DNA of 5,537 nt from Leptospira ellisii (GCF_002811955.1 NZ_NPEF01000241.1:1-5537), one strand, 5' to 3'; numbered from the stretch's first letter, positions 1 through 5,537 are shown. Notes: generated by a model not told the origin, from the letters alone. A program made the numbers and translations.

Positions 1-912
1 CGGCTTTTCCGTCGCGGCTATGGAAAAAACGGCCGGGAAGGTGATCAGCGCCGTGTTTAATACGTAGTTCAAGGTCAAAGATATCAGAAAAAAATGATTC
101 AGCTGTTTGTGCTTCGCATATTCGGAATTGTCCTGATCGAAGATGAAGAAGGTTCCGTTGTCCTGCGGAATCAGGATCGGCTGTTTTTCCTTTACGTTGC
201 TTCCCGCGTAATATTCGTAGGCCGCTCCCGCCATAAACAAACCGGTCAACCCCATGAGAGCGTAGCCAGATTTCACGTAATTCTTCCTCGTGAGATAATA
301 ACCGGGAATCAAATAGTCCCAAATACCCAGAGCAGCTTCCGGGTTTTTCGGGGTAAGGTCCTCGAGTTTATATACGATTTTCGAAATATTCTTATTTTCT
401 ACTATGATCGGAGATCCGTTGTCGTCCTGGGCCACCATGATCGATTCGTCGTTGAGGATGGAGATCCGGGACGAAACGTCGTCGTCCGTTTCGGAAGACA
501 CCGTGAATTTCAGATTGGTTTTGGATAACTGTTGAAGCATTCTCGCGGAAGGTTCGGTGATCTTCATATATTTGATCCTCTCGATCGCGACCCTCAGATA
601 CTCCCCGCCTTCCGTAGTGTAAAAGACGGTCTGCGCGTTGATTCTCGTTATCTTGTGCGTGCAGACGCGTTTCGGATCCTCGTCCACTTCGAGGCAAAGG
701 TTGTTCCCGTCCTCTTCGAATCTCATTTCCGAAATGTCGCTTTTTTTGATCTTTTTCTCGCCGTCCGCGGTTTGAATCGTGATCTCTTCCAGGGAAGGAT
801 CGTTCTCGGTCACGTTTCCGGAAATTTCCTCTCCGGATTTAAGTATGATCCTGTGCGCCGAAACTTCGAAGGATAGAATCGCAAGAGCGATTATAAGGAT
901 TATCTTTTTCAT
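1..912 (-). CDS. Exported β-repeat protein with C-terminal transmembrane hairpin (partial, 3' end outside window)
   Basis: The frame is open for 304 codons from the ATG at 912 to the window edge with no stop, so the C-terminus is missing. The N-terminus (MKKIILIIALAILSFEVSA) is a classic signal peptide with a probable signal peptidase I cut after A19. The mature part has three successive segments of similar layout, about residues 22-68, 74-121 and 132-179. Each has β-type stretches, a turn with D/E-G or N-G, and an ending like I-x(2)-h; the first reads LKSGEEISG then ITIQTADGEKKIKKSDI. After a K/N/P linker comes LIPGYYLTRKNYVKSGY, followed by a hydrophobic helix (about 214-232) and a second one (about 273-297). 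This layout recalls DUF5683-like 'LPG..Y..G....G' membrane tails, but that is resemblance only. It has an excellent SD (GAGGTG, 918-923 on the minus strand), and its ATG overlaps the previous gene's TGA as ATGA. Function is unknown; an envelope location is inferred. Confidence 0.85.
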   Translation of the reverse strand, partial: MKKIILIIALAILSFEVSAHRIILKSGEEISGNVTENDPSLEEITIQTADGEKKIKKSDISEMRFEEDGNNLCLEVDEDPKRVCTHKITRINAQTVFYTTEGGEYLRVAIERIKYMKITEPSARMLQQLSKTNLKFTVSSETDDDVSSRISILNDESIMVAQDDNGSPIIVENKNISKIVYKLEDLTPKNPEAALGIWDYLIPGYYLTRKNYVKSGYALMGLTGLFMAGAAYEYYAGSNVKEKQPILIPQDNGTFFIFDQDNSEYAKHKQLNHFFLISLTLNYVLNTALITFPAVFSIAATEKP

Positions 913-2363
913 TGGACCACCTCGATCTTAATCGCAGAATTGATCGGAATCTTCTTCTTCGAGGTTTTATCGAAAAGCGTGATCGAATCGTCGTCTACGG
1001 AAGCCCTTAGGAAGGACTGTTTATTAGAATCTTTTAACATTATTAATTTCGAATCCTTAGTGGCGTTTTTATCCATGGAAATGGATTCGATCGAAAACGT
1101 GGGAAGCGTAATCGGGAAGTGCGAAGAGTAGAGCCTGGTCTGATCCCCGTTGATCACGATGCTGTTGGCGTACACCGGATTGGAATCGGATACGGTTATT
1201 TTAATCATAGCTTTCACGGCCTGGGCTTCGGCCTTTTTCAGAAACTGATTGGACTTCTGGATCACTTCCTGGAGAATCGCTTGGTTTTGTTTCGCGAAAT
1301 CCGTTTCGAGAAGCGGATCCTTTTTCTCGTCCGAACCGGCGGAATCGTCCAAAAAGCGGCTCGGCTGTTTCAATTTTTCGGAAGAGGTTTTGATTTCCTT
1401 GGCTTCCGCGGTATCGCCCAATCTTTCCGCGTTTTTATCGGATAAGTTCGCGATCTCCGAACCTGCGTTGTAGTAATAACCCAACATCAGAAGACGCCTG
1501 TTCGCTTTAATGGCGATGTCCTTATTCTTATCCGAAAAGGCGAGAGCCGCGTATTCCTTGATCGCGTCGGGTTGATTACCCGTCTTCTCCAGGGAATATC
1601 CCTTGATATAACTGAGTTCCGGACTGTTGAGTTTGGCCTTTTCGATCTCCTCGAGGGCTTTGGCGTAATTCCCTTTGGCGAAATAAGCCTTCGCCCTTTT
1701 TTCGGGATCGTCCAGATTGGTTTCGATTTCCTTGACGCTTTGTTTCGCCTTGAGGATGAGAGAGATGAGAATTTCGGCGTCGCTCGAAAGAAGCGTTCCG
1801 GGGTGATTCGTCCTCACTTCCTCCAAAGGTCTGAGCGCGGAATCGAATTCGCCTTGAACCGCGAGACAAAATCCCTGATGAAGCTGGATGAAGCCGCCTT
1901 CCTCCGAGGTTTTGCCGAATTGATCAAACGATTCATCGTAAGTCCGATACGCTTCCTTGTAGAACTGGTTTCTTTCCAGAGCGAAGGCGTGTTCCAACAG
2001 TCGGATTTTGGACGAGTTCAGATGCAGATTGATTCCGGCTTTTAGGGAAAGGGTCCGAACTGAATTGATCAGAAACGCTCCGGTTTCGTGGATAAGGGAA
2101 GGTTCCAGATCCACGGTGTCCTTGGAGTTGTTGATCATCGCGTTTTGAAGATGGTTCAGTTTCATCTCTGCCTTGATGTTTTCCCTGTTCGAAATGATCC
2201 CTTCGAACTTCGATCTTAAAATTTCGCTCGAAAACGAGAAGTTTAGAATTTTACGTCTTTCTAATATAATCCGCAGTTCGAAAAGTTTGGTTTCCAGTAC
2301 GATAAACCCCAAGGGGAGAATCAATAGGAATCCTACTACGGCTATGAAAAGACTCTTCCTCAT
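909..2363 (-). CDS. Membrane-anchored TPR protein with C-terminal β domain
   Basis: This is a 484-residue protein. Residues 5-23 form one hydrophobic helix after MRKS, a probable uncleaved anchor that would place the rest in the periplasm (inferred topology). Residues 24-75 are charged and helical. Helix-turn-helix pairs of TPR type follow, at about 122-150 (AFALERNQFYKEAYRTYDES), 157-189 (GFCLAVQGEFDSALRPLEEV), and 222-275 (AYFAKGNYAKALEEIEKAK, then GYSLEKTGNQPDAIKEYAAL). Residues 305-380 are a polar, partly coiled linker rich in K, E, S and D. Residues 385-484 are β-rich, ending in ITLFDKTSKKKIPINSAIKI. TPRs normally bind other proteins, so a scaffold or partner role beside the phosphatase is likely but unproven. 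The gene begins 6 nt after the phosphatase stop and ends overlapping the next ATG. No enzyme motif is visible, and no close named family was recognised. Confidence 0.88.
   Translation of the reverse strand: MRKSLFIAVVGFLLILPLGFIVLETKLFELRIILERRKILNFSFSSEILRSKFEGIISNRENIKAEMKLNHLQNAMINNSKDTVDLEPSLIHETGAFLINSVRTLSLKAGINLHLNSSKIRLLEHAFALERNQFYKEAYRTYDESFDQFGKTSEEGGFIQLHQGFCLAVQGEFDSALRPLEEVRTNHPGTLLSSDAEILISLILKAKQSVKEIETNLDDPEKRAKAYFAKGNYAKALEEIEKAKLNSPELSYIKGYSLEKTGNQPDAIKEYAALAFSDKNKDIAIKANRRLLMLGYYYNAGSEIANLSDKNAERLGDTAEAKEIKTSSEKLKQPSRFLDDSAGSDEKKDPLLETDFAKQNQAILQEVIQKSNQFLKKAEAQAVKAMIKITVSDSNPVYANSIVINGDQTRLYSSHFPITLPTFSIESISMDKNATKDSKLIMLKDSNKQSFLRASVDDDSITLFDKTSKKKIPINSAIKIEVVQ
918..923 (-). 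promoter_or_regulatory. Ribosome binding site of the third operon gene
   Basis: GAGGTG on the minus strand lies 5 nt before the ATG at 912, inside the last codons of the TPR gene. It fixes the start of the downstream gene and supports reinitiation or coupling across the 4-nt ATGA overlap. Confidence 0.7.
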
Positions 2364-2366
2364 ATA

Positions 2367-2371
2367 TCCTT
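2367..2371 (-). promoter_or_regulatory. SD-like AAGGA overlapping the upstream stop codon
   Basis: AAGGA on the minus strand shares its first two A residues with the TAA stop of the phosphatase gene and lies only 3 nt before the ATG at 2363. That is shorter than the usual 5-9 nt. No other nearby start codon fits better: the next in-frame Met is residue 67. The TPR gene therefore probably relies on ribosomes finishing the phosphatase gene. Confidence 0.5.
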
Positions 2372-3860
2372 ACTGTATTTCAATGATGCCGAAGGTTACG
2401 TCGTCCGGAAAGTGATCCGCAAAAGTGTGAACTTCGCTTTTGATTTCGTTCACGAGTTCTTTAGGGTCCATGTGGACTTTGGATTGGAACAGATCGGCGA
2501 GACGGTCGTCTCCGAATTGTTCTCCTGTGGGCGCCGTGGAATCGAGAACGCCGTCCGTGTAAACGAGCACCTTGTCGCCGGGTTCGGTTTTGATCTTAAG
2601 AACCTGGTATTCCTCGGGGATTCCGATTCCGAGGATATGTCCCGTCGAGTTGAGTGTGACTATCTTTCCTTTGCTTTTACGATAGTAATAGATCGGGTTA
2701 TGACCGGCGCTGCAGAAGTAGGCGTATCCTTCCTTGTCGAACAACATAAAAATCCCGGTAGCGAAGAAGGAACCCTGCAGGGTATCGAAGAGTTTTTCGC
2801 TCAGTCTGGTGAAGATGAACGAAGGATTGACCGTTTCCTTCATGATGTTTTCGATGTTGAAGTGGATGATCGAAGTGATCAGTGCCGCGGAAACCCCGTG
2901 ACCGGTCGCGTCGGCGAGAAAAAACCCCGTTCTGTCCTCGTTGATCTCGATGATGTCGTAGATATCGCCGCTCACTTCGCGCATCGGTTTATAAAAAAGA
3001 TCCGCCGTGATAAGATTGAATTTTCTCTTTTTACCAGGAAGAAGACATTCCTGAACGTTCTTACCGATCTCCAATTCGGTTTGAATCTGCTGATTTTTGT
3101 GTTCAAGACTTTCCACCTGAGAAGCGATCCTTTCGACCATTCCGTTGAACGTGTTGCCTAAAAGATCCAATTCGTCCTGGGAGGAAAAGTTCCAGGCTGC
3201 GCGTGCGGAAAGATCTCCCGTGGACATGGTTTCGCTAACTTCCTTCAAGATGAAAAGTCTGACGAAAATTTTCCTATATAAAAATATTCCGAATAGGATG
3301 TGGAAAACCACGCCCCACAAAAGGAGAAGACCAAGCTGTATATAAAGCGAATTGAGTCTGTCCAAGATCTCCTTAACCCGCACTTGTGAAACAAGGAAAG
3401 TTTTTTCCGTAAGATAAAAGATGAGGTTTACGATGAAGTTCTCGGAATCCAGCTCGATATCGTAGGAACTGTTGATCGCCTCTTTGGCGTTGATGATGGT
3501 GGTCAGTTTACTTTTCAGATATGCGATCGATGAGGAGTTGCCGTGTTCTAGATTGATCTTGAATTTTTCCACCGAACGGTCTTCGACGGATATGATGGAG
3601 AAGTTTTCGATTCCTATACTAAGTAGTTTACTTTCTATATCCGCCAATTTCTCCTGGTCATCGTAATTTTGAATTTCAATGCCCTCTATTTTTTTGAGAA
3701 TTTTCCTTGCGATCTGATCGGATTCCAAAGTAAAGTTATCAATCAATAAATCGGTTTGATTTTCGAAGATCATCACCGCAACAAACGTAAGATTGATCAC
3801 CGTAAGTAACGAATAGATCGAGATAATTTGAAGGCGGAGCGATCGTTTCATGGCTATCAT
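2370..3860 (-). CDS. Sensor-HAMP-SpoIIE/RsbU-type PP2C protein phosphatase
   Basis: This is a 496-residue inner-membrane protein. TM1 is about residues 12-32, an extracytoplasmic sensor region about 33-172, TM2 about 174-195, and a HAMP linker about 196-249 (SETMSTGDLSARAAW, then DELDLLGNTFNGMVERI). A short coiled coil follows (about 245-270) and leads into IGKNVQECLLP, the conserved lead-in of RsbU-like proteins. The catalytic domain is about 281-496. Expected metal-site motifs are present: EVSGDIYD (D299, D302), ADATGHG (D317, H321), YTDGV (D436) and FPDDVTFGI (D486, D487), plus SAGHNP at 384-389. The family removes phosphate from Ser/Thr of proteins, typically anti-sigma-factor antagonists with a STAS fold, using Mn or Mg. 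Here the target is unknown, since no STAS or kinase gene is in view. The sensor region was not recognised. A second in-frame Met (residue 4, ATG at 3851) is an alternative start; neither has a strong SD. It is the first gene of the operon. Confidence 0.95.
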   Translation of the reverse strand: MIAMKRSLRLQIISIYSLLTVINLTFVAVMIFENQTDLLIDNFTLESDQIARKILKKIEGIEIQNYDDQEKLADIESKLLSIGIENFSIISVEDRSVEKFKINLEHGNSSSIAYLKSKLTTIINAKEAINSSYDIELDSENFIVNLIFYLTEKTFLVSQVRVKEILDRLNSLYIQLGLLLLWGVVFHILFGIFLYRKIFVRLFILKEVSETMSTGDLSARAAWNFSSQDELDLLGNTFNGMVERIASQVESLEHKNQQIQTELEIGKNVQECLLPGKKRKFNLITADLFYKPMREVSGDIYDIIEINEDRTGFFLADATGHGVSAALITSIIHFNIENIMKETVNPSFIFTRLSEKLFDTLQGSFFATGIFMLFDKEGYAYFCSAGHNPIYYYRKSKGKIVTLNSTGHILGIGIPEEYQVLKIKTEPGDKVLVYTDGVLDSTAPTGEQFGDDRLADLFQSKVHMDPKELVNEIKSEVHTFADHFPDDVTFGIIEIQ

Positions 3861-3873
3861 TGAGTATACTCAA
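3860..3873. promoter_or_regulatory. 14-bp perfect palindrome at the phosphatase start codon
   Basis: TTGAGTATACTCAA is its own reverse complement. On the minus strand its last A is the A of the ATG start, so the palindrome forms the whole immediate leader. It could be a repressor operator. In RNA it could be a small hairpin (TTGAG/CTCAA stem, TATA loop) covering the weak GAG SD. The symmetry is seen directly; the role is inferred. Confidence 0.45.
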
Positions 3874-3946
3874 CTATTTCTTTATTATCATCGTTTGTTA
3901 TAAATCGATAATTGCTAGATATATACAGCGATTTCCGGCTTCGAGC

Positions 3947-3960
3947 TATTTTATAAAATA
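3947..3960. repeat. AT-rich 14-bp palindrome TATTTTATAAAATA
   Basis: This is a perfect inverted repeat about 87 bp upstream of the phosphatase start, where an operator or UP-like element of the operon could sit. Because it is almost pure A/T, chance symmetry is more likely than for the palindrome at 3860-3873, and a role is not shown. Confidence 0.25.
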
Positions 3961-4120
3961 ATTACCGTTTATAGAATGGGGTACATAATGGCTAAAGTAT
4001 CGCATCGGTACGTTTTTTGTACGAAATTTCGACGCTTTTTTAATGCGAAGTACTTATGAATCCTTTATTTTTATGAAAATTATTCTTTTTGGGAACGTGT
4101 TTGTGTCGAAATCGGAGAAG

Positions 4121-4151
4121 TTGCATAGTTTGAATCTATGCATCCTATAAA
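4121..4151 (+). promoter_or_regulatory. Possible promoter with a dyad in its spacer
   Basis: TTGCAT (4121-4126) and TATAAA (4146-4151) are spaced 19 bp apart, slightly long for a sigma-70 promoter. Within them lies a perfect dyad: TGCATAG at 4122-4128, a 7-nt gap, and CTATGCA at 4136-4142. A dyad between -35 and -10 is a classic place for a repressor. No T run follows on either strand, so it is not an intrinsic terminator. It points toward the weak ORF at 4238. The dyad is certain; the promoter reading is tentative. Confidence 0.3.
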
Positions 4152-4186
4152 ACCCCAACTCAAAAATTTATTTTCTAAGAGTCCAA

Positions 4187-4226
4187 ATCGGATCGGAAAT
4201 CGGTTTTAAATCGGAAAGACGATCGG
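4187..4226 (+). repeat. Cluster of five ATCGG pentamers
   Basis: ATCGG occurs at 4187, 4192, 4199, 4210 and 4222, five copies in 40 bp at irregular spacing (5, 7, 11 and 12 bp). The spacing is not that of a microsatellite. It could be a cluster of short protein-binding sites just upstream of the ORF at 4238, or simply local sequence drift. Confidence 0.3.
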
Positions 4227-4237
4227 ATGTCGCTCCT

Positions 4238-4405
4238 ATGTTTTGGTCGTTCATTCCCGGATACTCCGATCAAGACATAACTCGGTTGAATTCTTTCGGA
4301 CCTATATTAGAATTTGCTTTAGAACAAAATCGCTTCACCCTGAATCGTTCGATGAATATTTTGTTCGGTTTCCCGTTTGCAGATATGCCCGCTACGATTT
4401 CATAG
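4238..4405 (+). CDS. Weak small ORF or gene remnant (55 aa)
   Basis: From the ATG at 4238 the frame reads MFWSFIPGYSDQDITRLNSF, then GPILEFALEQNRFTLNRSMN and ILFGFPFADMPATIS, with a stop at 4403-4405. The composition looks protein-like, with balanced hydrophobic and polar residues. The frame is also open upstream back to a TAA at 4148 but has no ATG there. No good SD is present; only GGAT sits about 12 nt upstream. Near the end, frame +1 continues sensibly to a TGA at 4462-4464 (ARYDFIELVHTVRLPNPLG), so this may be a frameshifted remnant of a longer gene. No family was recognised. Confidence 0.3.
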   Translation: MFWSFIPGYSDQDITRLNSFGPILEFALEQNRFTLNRSMNILFGFPFADMPATIS

Positions 4406-4654
4406 AACTGGTTCATACGGTAAGATTGCCGAATCCGCTCGGAAGCGGGAAAGTATATTTTTGAAATCGAACCTCTCCGCCGCTCCGATCTGATCCTTTT
4501 CAAAATTCACCGTCTCGATTCCGATAGTCCTTGCGCGGCATAAAAAAATTTTTAAAATTTCCGTCTTGGATATATGTTCAGTTTCATCAAGAGCTTCTGC
4601 GACACGGGTCAGAAGGTCGGACCTGCCGATACCTTTCGCATTATAACGGTCCAC
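4400..4654 (-). CDS. Weak small ORF, possibly ribbon-helix-helix-like, or remnant (84 aa)
   Basis: The ORF starts at a GTG (4654) directly preceded by an in-frame TAG and lacks a proper SD. Its middle part, GRSDLLTRVAEALDETEHIS followed by KTEILKIFLCRA, has two helices separated by a turn. It loosely resembles the helix-turn-helix half of ribbon-helix-helix antitoxins or repressors. The tail (FRADSAILPYEPVL) looks less natural. The frame upstream of the TAG is also open for a further 15 codons from an ATG, so a nonsense-mutated remnant is possible. It ends tail to tail with the plus-strand ORF at 4238, overlapping by 6 nt. Function is not assignable. Confidence 0.3.
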   Translation of the reverse strand: MDRYNAKGIGRSDLLTRVAEALDETEHISKTEILKIFLCRARTIGIETVNFEKDQIGAAERFDFKNILSRFRADSAILPYEPVL

Positions 4655-4803
4655 CTATATGATAATTTTTGAATCTTTTCGGAAAAACGATAAACAACAC
4701 ATCTTACGCTAAGCGGCCGTTCGCCCGATTTCGATTGCGGGTAACGTTCGGAAAATTCAGCGGCGAAGGGAAAAGTCGGAAATTTTCACGGTAAAACCTT
4801 CGA

Positions 4804-4832
4804 TTGCACGCGAACGAACGGGAAAATGTATT
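4804..4832 (+). promoter_or_regulatory. Possible sigma-70-like promoter of the lipoprotein gene
   Basis: TTGCAC (4804-4809) and TGTATT (4827-4832) are separated by exactly 17 bp, matching the consensus hexamers at 3 and 4 of 6 positions. The implied leader to the ATG at 4866 is about 27 nt. Position and spacing are good but the hexamers are weak. Confidence 0.22.
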
Positions 4833-4865
4833 CAAAAAACCGGATAATTCCTTGTTTCGTGTTAT

Positions 4866-5486
4866 ATGATAAATAGAATTCCCTTCTGTATTCTGATCCT
4901 GTTTTCGCTCGCGTGCGCCGGTGCGCAAACGACGCAGCAGGATGCCGGAAATCAGAACAAATTTGAAAAAATTCAGACCGCAAAAACGGTCGTCGTCGAA
5001 TCCTTCGTTCCCAAATCCGTGCGCGAGATTTGCGCTAAAACCCCGGATCCGGAATCGTTTAACCCCGAGGAAGAACCTTGTATTCAAAGAAGACAAGAGG
5101 AACTTTTTAAGAAGATTTATTTCCCTTCAGCAAAGGAAAAAAATCTGACCAAGGCGCTCGAGTTGGTTCTCGCACTTAAGAAGGTTTTCCCAAAAAAGAA
5201 ATTATTGATCGGCAAAGAGGCCGAGATACACGTTAGACACGTTCAGCAGAAAGTGGAATATTGCGATTCAGGACAAACCAGCTGCGTTCCGGTGATTCAT
5301 AATCTGATCTCTTTTTCGGATTCCGAAGCGCACGAGATGAATAAATCTTATACGGTCGTTCCTCAGTTGAGTTATATGGAAAAAGAGGAAAAGGATCTTC
5401 CGATGGCGAAATGGGGAGAGCGTTTGGAATCCATCTCGCGGGAAAATATCGATTTTATTCTCAGCGCTTCGTTCGTTTTAGAATGA
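4866..5486 (+). CDS. Putative lipoprotein with four mature cysteines, unknown function
   Basis: This is a 206-residue protein. MINRIPFCILILFSLAC is a short charged then hydrophobic signal, ending at C17 after S-L-A. That is a loose, spirochaete-type lipobox, so lipidation at C17 is likely but not certain; cleavage after AGA (residue 20) is an alternative. The mature protein has a polar Q/N/K linker (about 20-45), then C56 and C72 flanking a PDPESFNPEEEP stretch. A basic helical part follows (about 73-115), then C133 and C140 in YCDSGQTSC, and a C-terminal region with alternating β-type residues. Paired spacing suggests two disulfides outside the cytoplasm. The ATG at 4866 is the only in-frame start after the TAA at 4845-4847, and no SD precedes it. 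The gene stands alone, reading away from the operon. No known family was recognised. Confidence 0.85.
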   Translation: MINRIPFCILILFSLACAGAQTTQQDAGNQNKFEKIQTAKTVVVESFVPKSVREICAKTPDPESFNPEEEPCIQRRQEELFKKIYFPSAKEKNLTKALELVLALKKVFPKKKLLIGKEAEIHVRHVQQKVEYCDSGQTSCVPVIHNLISFSDSEAHEMNKSYTVVPQLSYMEKEEKDLPMAKWGERLESISRENIDFILSASFVLE

Positions 5487-5537
5487 TTTTTGTTAAAACA
5501 AATTAGAGGAAAGACGGGATCGTTTTAAGCGGGACTT
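5487..5537. other. Downstream non-coding tail
   Basis: These 51 bases follow the lipoprotein stop. GTTTTA (5475-5480) and TAAAAC (5494-5499) form a weak 6-bp inverted repeat across the stop codon with a 13-nt loop. It is too AT-rich and loose to call a terminator. Nothing else is visible before the window edge. Confidence 0.4.

Larger units (their letters stand above)
3861..4865. other. About 1 kb intergenic region without a confident gene
   Basis: This stretch separates the minus-strand operon from the plus-strand lipoprotein gene. It is visibly richer in A and T than its flanks, especially 3880-4180 and 4535-4565. It holds the palindromes, dyad, ATCGG cluster and two weak ORFs listed separately. 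No tRNA cloverleaf, CRISPR repeat or transposase motif was seen. The promoter of the phosphatase operon should lie in 3874-3960, but no convincing -35/-10 pair could be picked there; GATAAT (minus strand, in ACGATGATAATAAAG) is a possible -10 with a poor -35. Confidence 0.7.

Noticed and set aside
94..876. Plus-strand ORFs at 94-528 and 532-876 and a minus one at 392-697
   Set aside because: They overlap the partial minus-strand gene, which has a signal peptide, strong SD, operon coupling and an uninterrupted frame; these are shadows.
1572..2045. Plus-strand ORF (157 aa) opposite the TPR gene
   Set aside because: Antisense to a well-supported gene; its sequence mirrors the TPR codons and shows no independent motif.
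2412..3161. Long plus-strand ORF (249 aa) opposite the phosphatase
   Set aside because: It lies antisense inside the catalytic domain of a clearly identified SpoIIE phosphatase and has no domain of its own; a shadow of codon bias.
3902..3934. AAATCG...CGATTT inverted repeat
   Set aside because: Six-bp arms with a 21-nt gap in AT-rich DNA are expected by chance.
4005..4024. GGTACG and GTACG flanking a T6 run, as a possible terminator
   Set aside because: The arms are mainly a direct repeat; only the 4-bp GTAC pairs, with the T run in the loop rather than after it.
3988..4059. Small plus ORF of 23 aa (MAKVSHRYVFCTKF...) preceded by GGGG
   Set aside because: Too short and without any recognisable character; an SD-like G run alone is not enough.
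4704..5096. Minus-strand ORF of 130 aa
   Set aside because: Mostly antisense to the lipoprotein gene, Arg/Phe/Asn-rich in a way typical of shadow frames, with no motif.
5475..5499. GTTTTA...TAAAAC as terminator of the lipoprotein gene
   Set aside because: Only six A/T-dominated pairs, a 13-nt loop, partly inside the coding region, and no T tract after it.
1..5537. Mobile element, CRISPR array, tRNA or rRNA
   Set aside because: No transposase motif, terminal inverted repeats with target duplication, regular repeat-spacer pattern, or RNA cloverleaf was seen.

Overview
The window looks like chromosomal DNA of a spirochaete, most probably Leptospira. This is inferred from the overall style of the proteins: a membrane SpoIIE/RsbU-type phosphatase, a membrane-anchored TPR protein, a family of small β-motif plus transmembrane-hairpin proteins, and a lipoprotein with a loose spirochaete-type lipobox. 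No rRNA, tRNA or species marker is present to prove it. The GC content looks moderate in the genes and clearly lower in the central gap.

Bases 1-3860 hold a tightly packed minus-strand operon of three genes, transcribed right to left. The first gene (2370-3860) is a two-TM sensor-HAMP-SpoIIE serine/threonine phosphatase with its metal-binding motifs intact. The second (909-2363) is a membrane-anchored TPR protein with a C-terminal β domain. It starts 6 nt after the phosphatase stop, and its only SD-like sequence overlaps that stop. The third (1-912, cut by the window edge) is an exported protein with repeated β motifs and a C-terminal transmembrane hairpin. It overlaps the second gene by the 4 nt ATGA. 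This spacing implies co-transcription and translational coupling. The likely common theme is an envelope-associated signalling module: a periplasmic sensor controlling a cytoplasmic phosphatase, co-made with two envelope proteins of unknown function. No anti-sigma-factor antagonist (STAS) or kinase is visible in the window.

Bases 3861-4865 form a roughly 1 kb AT-richer gap without a confident gene. It contains a 14-bp perfect palindrome fused to the phosphatase start codon, an AT-rich 14-bp palindrome, a 7-bp-arm dyad inside a possible promoter, a cluster of ATCGG repeats, and two weak short ORFs facing tail to tail (4238-4405 plus, 4400-4654 minus). These ORFs could be small genes or decayed remnants.

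Bases 4866-5486 encode, on the plus strand, a small putative lipoprotein with four cysteines in its mature part and no recognisable family. The last 50 bases show no gene and no convincing terminator.
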